Shown here piece after piece: positions 58,174 through 64,000 of a stretch of 64,000 nucleotides of DNA. Positions within the stretch are counted from its first letter, which is position 1, and every line of letters begins with the position of its first letter. The notes below the pieces were generated by a model, which did no database searches, was not told the DNA's origin, and saw only the letters and a list, made by a program, of their open reading frames with translations. A program made the translations under genes and the position numbers. Source of the DNA: Helichrysum umbraculigerum. Taxonomy: Eukaryota; Streptophyta; Magnoliopsida; Asterales; Asteraceae. The DNA is taken from NCBI GenBank assembly GCA_949592205.1, contig CATIUR010000004.1, forward strand, positions 90,170,337-90,234,336, given 5' to 3'.

Positions 58174-58297
58174 AACCGGCGGTTGGATTAACCAACCGAC
58201 GGTTGAGCTTTAGGGTTTAAGGCGGTGCAGACACGTGGAGTTGGACCCGGATTCAAATAACTCCAATCGGCGGTTGGAGTATCCAACCGACGGTTGG
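58174..58297 (+). promoter_or_regulatory. Paired CAACCGNCGGTTG palindromes upstream of a TATA box
   Basis: Four half- or full palindromes (CAACCGGCGGTTGG, CCAACCGACGGTTG, AATCGGCGGTTGG, CCAACCGACGGTTGG) lie in two pairs about 90 bp apart, just upstream of the TATA box at 58314-58327. CNGTTR is a plant MYB-binding core, so these may be LTR enhancers; that is inference. Confidence 0.55.
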
Positions 58298-58313
58298 AAG
58301 GTCGGCCAGTAAA

Positions 58314-58327
58314 ACTATAAATATAGG
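58314..58327 (+). promoter_or_regulatory. TATA box of the putative LTR promoter
   Basis: ACTATAAATATAGG, about 20 bp downstream of the paired palindromes. Confidence 0.55.
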
Positions 58328-59787
58328 CTCAATTTAGCTTAAACCATATACGATTCAAGAATACTAAAACCGAAAGTTAGGGTTTTAGGACGACTTTAAG
58401 GTGCGATTTTGGAAGCAAAGGAGCTAGGGTTTGAAGGTTTTTAACCCTAGGAAAAGCTGGTTTGCTAATTGGTTCGGTTTCTTTATCCTTGTAACTTTAT
58501 TAATCTTTTGGGTTATTTTGGATATTGTTTATTTGAATTAATTGTTTATTAGGTTTTCATTATGAATGTTTAAATGTATGTTTATTAGATTTATTATATG
58601 AATTATATGTTTATGTTGGAACTATATTATTGAATGCTTATTATACAAGAATTGTCTGTGTTATATAAATATTGATAACAGTTAATTGATTTATATAGAT
58701 AGCTTTACTAATCTTGTGAGTTTTATAAATTAATTAATGATTGTCAATTATTAATGTTAAGTAACACTGTAATTCAACCTAATCTTGGAATTGTATTAAT
58801 AAACTGCTGATAGATCTTAATAAATAGTAATACTTTACTTAATCTTTGGGAGTGTTGCTGTATGAAAATTATCTTAATCTTTGTGATTTTCTACATTAGT
58901 AATTCACCAATAATAATAGCCAACAAAGCAAATAGACATAAGTTGATATAATACGTTTAATAAATAATTGTTTAAATAGTTATAATCTTCTATCCAATTG
59001 AGTATACTTAAGTTGTTTCCTAAACTTATCTATTAGAATCTGTATCAAAAATATAAAAATAAATATGTTCGTTCGGAACTAAAACGTCCCCCTTATCTTG
59101 TAGATTATTGTAAATTGGATCCTTGCATTTAATTGTATTATAATTGTGAATATTTGTAAATAGAATAAATAGATAATTAGTTATAAATAAGACTAACGTT
59201 TCTTGTGTTCCTTGTGTTCGAATTTGGACTTACTTATTAAGCTATATTACATGAACGGGTCAATCTTGCCTGAATTGTGTGATAGTATTATTTAGTATTT
59301 CCTTAATTAAACTTGTTATTATAATTGCCTATACTTAGCACACATCAATGATATCTTTGTTTGTGCTGCGAATATTGCCATGCTATTTATGTAGTTTGAT
59401 ACTGTGATTGTTGAAATGTAGATATTAGGATTATGGATGATATTCAATTCATATTTAACATGCTATGATTGGTGATTGTATTGCTGTGTATCTGGTTGAG
59501 TTTTACATGAATATAGACTTAATCAAGTTTCCACCCTTTCCAGTCTTTCACGTGACTATTGCTTTAGGATAGGATCTGATCAACCCTAATAGTACGTAGA
59601 TATAGTTATCTCATATTACAGTATGAAGCTATGAATATTCCGTAAAACGGCACAGTACTTCGTATAGCGTTGGAAACACCTCGTGTGGAGTACAAACACG
59701 TGGAAGCTAAGGAACTGCCGTAGGTCTATCTCATCGTGGAATACCTAGAAGTCACCCTTTTAGAATATGGGTCTAGCAACAATAAAG

Positions 59788-60062
59788 CCGTGGAAATGCT
59801 CGCTGCACCGTACACCGTTAGTACACCAAGGTTAAAATATAGCTGTGGAAATGCTCGCTGCACCGTACACCGTTAGTACACCAAGGTTAACATACAGCTA
59901 TGGAACTACTTTAATGTACATTACACCGTTAGTATGCCTCGAGTCTGGAACACTGTGGATATGCCAAATGCAATGTACACCGTGAAGTATACCTTGAGTC
60001 TGAAACTCTGTGGATATGCCAATTGCACTGTACACCGTGAGTATTCCTAGGGATGAACGCCT
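59788..60062 (+). repeat. 55-bp tandem array, five units
   Basis: Units begin at 59788, 59843, 59898, 59953 and 60008 (C-T/C-G-TGGAAATG... TACACCGTTAGTA). The first two are almost identical and the last three diverged. Degenerate related sequence extends left to about 59660. Confidence 0.9.
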
Positions 60063-60889
60063 GATAGCAAAGGAGGGTCTAATTCATGACGGAGTTAATT
60101 GTGCTTAAACCTGATATAAGAGAGTTCTGAAAAGAAAGCAAGTATTCGGCTATAATGCAAGATGCTTAAAACGCTTAAATCAACATAACCGACATCTCAA
60201 CATACATAGCATACAATTGATACATACCTCGATAAACTCAGATAGATTTAGGTGTTAAGAAAGGTCATATATATAATTGCAGTTTGTTACCTTATGCCTA
60301 CACCCATGATATATTATCCGTAGAGGTCGTTTAGTTCTTGTAGGACAAGTGAGGGGGGTTTAAACAACCTGTTTCTGATCAGAATCACGATAACCTAGGA
60401 TTCAGTGACATATGTTTTTAGACTTTTAGACTAAAACGTAGGGTCCTAGTGTTTACACCGACTGTCTGTCTGATGATTTGCCCAAGGTAGTCTCCAATCA
60501 TCTTTATAATGAATATCATCCAGAAACCCTAATTATCAAAGTTTCAGCAATCACGCTTTACCTGTTGCCTGCTCTCTGTTTTATTTTCTTCTTTTATTTA
60601 GTATTAGATAAACCAACCAAAACCTACCTACTTTTATAAAACCCATCCTATCATAAAGCTCGTTTATGGTAAGCCCTTTTTAGTTCCATTCGCTCCGATT
60701 TTAAGAACGACACTCGAGTTATACTTACTGCTTACTCCCCAAAAGTAGGTAGTACTTATAGTTTGAGCCCCAGCTCATATAAATTTAAAACCTAACACGT
60801 TCACTTGTTGCGTCGTTGTTTGCTGGACCGTTGTGCCCACCTTAAAACGACCGCAGCACAGTCAGCACTCTGACGACGCAACAGGTTTT

Positions 60890-60911
60890 TGGCACAGCTG
60901 CCGGGGATCGG
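60890..60911 (+). other. Primer-binding site, Athila-like
   Basis: TGGCACAGCTGCCGGGGATC closely resembles the TGGCGCCGTTGCCGGGGA site used by plant Athila-type Gypsy elements. It lies six bases after the LTR end. Confidence 0.7.
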
Positions 60912-61067
60912 TTGAGCGTAGTGAACTTTAGGTTACCGTAGGTAGTTGACTTTTAGGAGACTCTTCCTTAAGATTTTTATTACTTTAGGAAGTTAGTTGC
61001 TTTAGTAGTTAGTTAATTTAGAAAACCCTAAAAAAACCTTAATTCTCCTTCCAGTCTTATTTCTCCC

Positions 61068-62315
61068 ATGGATGAGATAACGATTATGGACGATGCAGAA
61101 TTCTTTGTTTCTTCTGACAAAGAGGTCCGTGTTAACCGGGAAGTTGAGAACAACAAATATTCATCCTTAAACCTAGGTTTTGATACATCTCAGCAGAAGA
61201 TTCCACCTTCTGTCACTATTGAATTAAATGGTCAACCCACACTTGACCCTGAGATTTTATCAAACTTATCTAAGTACCCACATTATGTTAGACCTGCCAC
61301 CCTACCAGAAGACATTCCTTTCGGCATTGAGGTGTTCTTCTATCCACCCGTACCTTGGGTAGATTTGAATGAATGACTTCATTGCTTAGATGAATACTTT
61401 AGGTATGAACTTCCAGATATATTGCGAGCCTACCCCACTACTCTTATCCAAAGTGTAGCATTGGATGAGCGTCTCCAGTATCTGGAGGATCCTGAACTAG
61501 AAACACCTACCCTACTGAACACTGAATCAAGTAATAACCCATTGGAATCAAGTAACGAACACCACTTAGGAAACTTTCACAAGCCCAGTAGGAGAATAGA
61601 TATATGTGCTGATTTTCTTAGAAACCTTAAATTATCTGATTTTCCCTTTTCAACTGAGCAAAGAAAGACCTTTGCAGTAATTGATAGGATAATAACATGT
61701 TTACATGCTAATTACGATCAAAAAGACGAGTTATCGCTGAAATCAGAGTTAGACCTACTAATGGATCTAATAGCTAGCACCGAGTATCCATCTGTTTCAC
61801 AGATTAGGATTAATCGTTATGTTGCTGCCCTGATTGACGGGCTCGAATTTTGGATTGAAAGAGCCCATATCACATATACTTTGATTCCAAGTGTTAAACT
61901 TTTCTTTGTTGATCCTGCAACTTATCTGATTAATGAACTGAGATCAATTTTCCCTGATTCTACTGAGAAAGCCATGGATTCTGCCTTCTTTCAAAAAAGA
62001 AAAGAAATCCATGTTAAGCTTACTCAGTTGTTACTAATATCTAAATTCTCTTTTACTGAGCAACAAAGGATCTACATCAAAGAGATTTCACAAGTAGTTC
62101 ATTCTACTACTAGAAACCCTGATTCAGAAGAAGAAAAGGAATTTCAGTATGTCATTGGAGAATTGCTCTTTGATATATGTTATATAGATACAGGATTCAG
62201 GGATGGTATTTCAAATCCGAGGAAGGTAAGACGAGCATTTAACCAATTCATTGATGCGTTACTAGCATTAGGTCAAGAAAAGAAAGAATTCTTACGAGAA
62301 TTTGAGCGTTATTAA
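61068..62315 (+). CDS. Unrecognised retroelement ORF with one in-frame TGA
   Basis: An ATG 157 bp downstream of the primer-binding site opens 102 codons, ends in TGA at 61374-61376, and the same frame stays open to TAA at 62313 (415 codon positions in all). The first part is acidic, then Pro-rich (Phe-Tyr-Pro-Pro-Val-Pro-Trp). The rest looks helical and charged (Phe-Leu-Arg-Asn-Leu-Lys-Leu, Leu-Leu-Met-Asp-Leu-Ile-Ala, Glu-Glu-Glu-Lys-Glu-Phe) and ends Arg-Glu-Phe-Glu-Arg-Tyr. Its position is that of gag, but I see no CCHC knuckle, protease or other known motif. Either it is a highly diverged gag or a non-standard protein of a non-autonomous element. The TGA could be a mutated Arg or Trp codon or a readthrough site. 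Confidence 0.6.
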
Positions 62316-63917
62316 ATAAATCCCGCTGACCTAATTCATAGTATCATTAAAGCGCTTCAAGGTACGTTCGTTCTTCGCCACACTTTCTCGCATATTTCAG
62401 GCTTATTCGAAAGTGCCGTCACAAAGCACTGACATATAAATGGTGATGGTATGATGTAAAAGGTTTGAATATTTTGTTAATTAGGATAAAAATAATTTTA
62501 ATTAGATTTTCTTTTAATTTACTTTTATAAAAACAAAGAAAACGTTCCAAACTTTTCAGAAATTTGACAAAGTTTTATTTCAAAATTTTGGAAAACTTAT
62601 TTGGATTGGTCTTGAATTTTAAAGAACACACAAAAAGATTTAATAAAACGTATTTAAAAACGCAAATATTTTCGTACGCGAATTAATGTTACGTTTTTAA
62701 AATACGAATTTAAATACGAAAGTTTCGTACATATCTTGGACAATTTTCATAAAAATATTTTAACTTTAAAAACCCAAGTATACGTTTCGTTTCGTTCGCA
62801 TTTAAATTAAATATGCAATTTAAAAAGTGCATAACGCAAAAGAAGCTTCCACTACCTAACTCAAAAAGTAAAAAGCAACTTTTTCCTCTTCTTCTTCCTC
62901 CTCCAAGCCATAACCCATCATCACCATAGCCATTCCTCCATTTTTCCATCATTTTTCTTGAAATTGAGCTTCAAATCTTCCAATTTTTCATCTTTTTCGC
63001 ATTTAGATCACTTCTACAACAAGATTAAGGTATGATTCTAACCTAAAATCATTATTTTGAATGTTTTCATAAAGTTAGGGTTTATGCTTAAATCTTTGAT
63101 TTTGATCATCAAGTTTCATGCTTTTTGCTTGAAAAGTGTTGTTTTCTTGATTGGTAACATGTTTGTGAAAGTATTTTGATGAATCCATGGTTAAATTTGA
63201 TGTTTTGATTTTGAGTGTTGACTTTTTGCAAGCGTTTGAGCAATATTTGACTTTTTGATGATTATTTGCTTATGCTTGACTTTTTCGGTGATTTATTTGC
63301 ACTTTAAATGATTAGTTTACATAAGTAATTGATTATTGAGGTTTAGAGGATTGATTAGAATTGCATGTTTATGAATTAAAGTAAGGCTTTTTATGTAAAA
63401 TTATTTAAAAACCATTACTTTAATTAAAATCATTATCTTTTAAATGGTATTTATTTAAACTTGGTGTAATTTGCTTCATGAAAATGCAATTAGTAATATT
63501 TGAAGTAGCACTGCTTTAATCAATAAAGTTAGTGAGATTTCAAATTAATCATCCTCTAATTAAAAGTCTTATGCTTTACCAAAATGATGGATAATAAATG
63601 AAATCGCTTTTCTTGATTATTTTAAATCAAAGTAAGGTAATTATATGATTTATGATCGCTTACTTGATTATTTGATTGACTTAGCATGTTTAGCAATATT
63701 CATCTCTAAGTAAGCTTAGAAAATAGGAAAGTTGCGGTTTTGTTTGTTTGGTTGAATTGAGAATTGTTGATTGCGGTTTAGGTGAAATCATAGAAAAATA
63801 ATGGGATAATTTTAAAATCTTAAGCCTACATTTCGAATTTTTTCTAAAAATTCGGGATAACTATTAGCTAATCCTATTTGTTTTGATATGACGTGTTTCC
63901 TTGTTTTTGTTAAACAG
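62316..63917 (+). other. Leader region and 5' UTR intron of a downstream gene or element
   Basis: No coding seen. A CT-rich leader (62880-62950) leads to AGATTAAG|GTATGATT (donor at 63030) and TTGTTAAACAG|ATG (acceptor at 63917). This suggests an 888-bp intron in the 5' UTR of the coding region that begins at 63918. I cannot tell whether this belongs to the preceding retroelement. Confidence 0.45.
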
Positions 63918-64000
63918 ATGGATCCGATTCCACCCACGCTTGCTTACTTAGCCACGACTACACCGGGCAAGACTTTGATCCGAAAGTGGTTAAAGCGGAC
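63918..64000 (+). CDS. Start of an unrecognised coding region (runs off the window)
   Basis: An ATG immediately after a good splice acceptor opens 27 codons to the window edge: Met-Asp-Pro-Ile-Pro-Pro-Thr-Leu-Ala-Tyr ... Thr-Pro-Gly-Lys-Thr-Leu-Ile-Arg-Lys-Trp. GC content rises at the ATG, as expected for coding DNA. The stretch is too short to identify. A retroelement gag or a host protein are both possible. Confidence 0.45.
   Translation, partial: MDPIPPTLAYLATTTPGKTLIRKWLKR

Larger units (their letters stand above)
57990..60883 (+). mobile_element. Putative 5' LTR of a Gypsy (Athila-like) element
   Basis: Starts TGTTAGAACAAG and ends ACGACGCAACA just before a primer-binding site. That would make it 2.9 kb, with a TATA box at 58314 and a 55-bp tandem array at 59788-60062. 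Only one end of the element is in the window, so the left boundary rests on the TGTT...AACA pairing and the primer-binding site alone. No coding region inside. Confidence 0.5.

Overview
This is repeat-rich nuclear DNA from a flowering plant: AT-rich, intron-containing, and dominated by plant transposon families (Stowaway, PIF/Harbinger, hAT, CACTA and Mutator elements, L1-type LINEs, Copia and Gypsy-like LTR elements). A eudicot, perhaps Asteraceae, is my guess from the long LTRs starting TGTCACACCCC. That is inference only. Only three loci look like host genes: a xyloglucan endotransglucosylase/hydrolase (XTH) gene on the minus strand (19782-23180), a small unrecognised gene (46678-47311, probably incomplete), and the start of an unrecognised coding region at the right edge (63918-64000). 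Everything else I can interpret is mobile DNA or its debris. I delimited elements by their target-site duplications (TSDs), read by eye.

Layout. 0-5.5 kb: small DNA transposons, including a three-layer nest (Stowaway containing a hAT element containing a solo LTR). 6.5-9.2 kb: a defective minus-strand Copia element with gag and protease plus an extra unknown region in place of integrase and reverse transcriptase. 11.5-17.2 kb: two copies of a very long LTR (about 2.7-2.9 kb), one inserted in the other in opposite orientation, both solo. 17.5-19.5 kb: two nearly identical Mutator-like foldback elements in inverted orientation. 19.8-23.3 kb: the XTH gene, whose first exon is split by a 1.8-kb miniature retrotransposon with identical LTRs. 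23.9-28.3 kb: a PIF/Harbinger element with a Myb/SANT-like ORF1, itself hit by a CACTA and a hAT element. 28.7-31.4 kb: a LINE tail hit by Mutator-like elements. 31.7-40.8 kb: a 460-bp LINE containing a third long solo LTR, which contains a young but coding-dead 5.8-kb Copia element. 41-47 kb: MITEs, LINE relics and the small gene. 47.5-51.6 kb: two diverged tandem units of a retroelement remnant. 52.2-55 kb: a four-exon hAT transposase gene. 56-64 kb: a LINE relic and stacked Gypsy-type LTR sequence with a primer-binding site followed by an unrecognised 415-codon reading frame.

The main message is history. Many insertions keep readable TSDs, so the order of events can be reconstructed layer by layer. 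The youngest are the miniature retrotransposon in XTH (428-bp LTRs, no difference seen), the Copia element at 32051-37827 (813-bp LTRs, two differences seen) and the Mutator-like pair at 17706-19524. Lineage assignments, identity counts and dates need alignment software to confirm.
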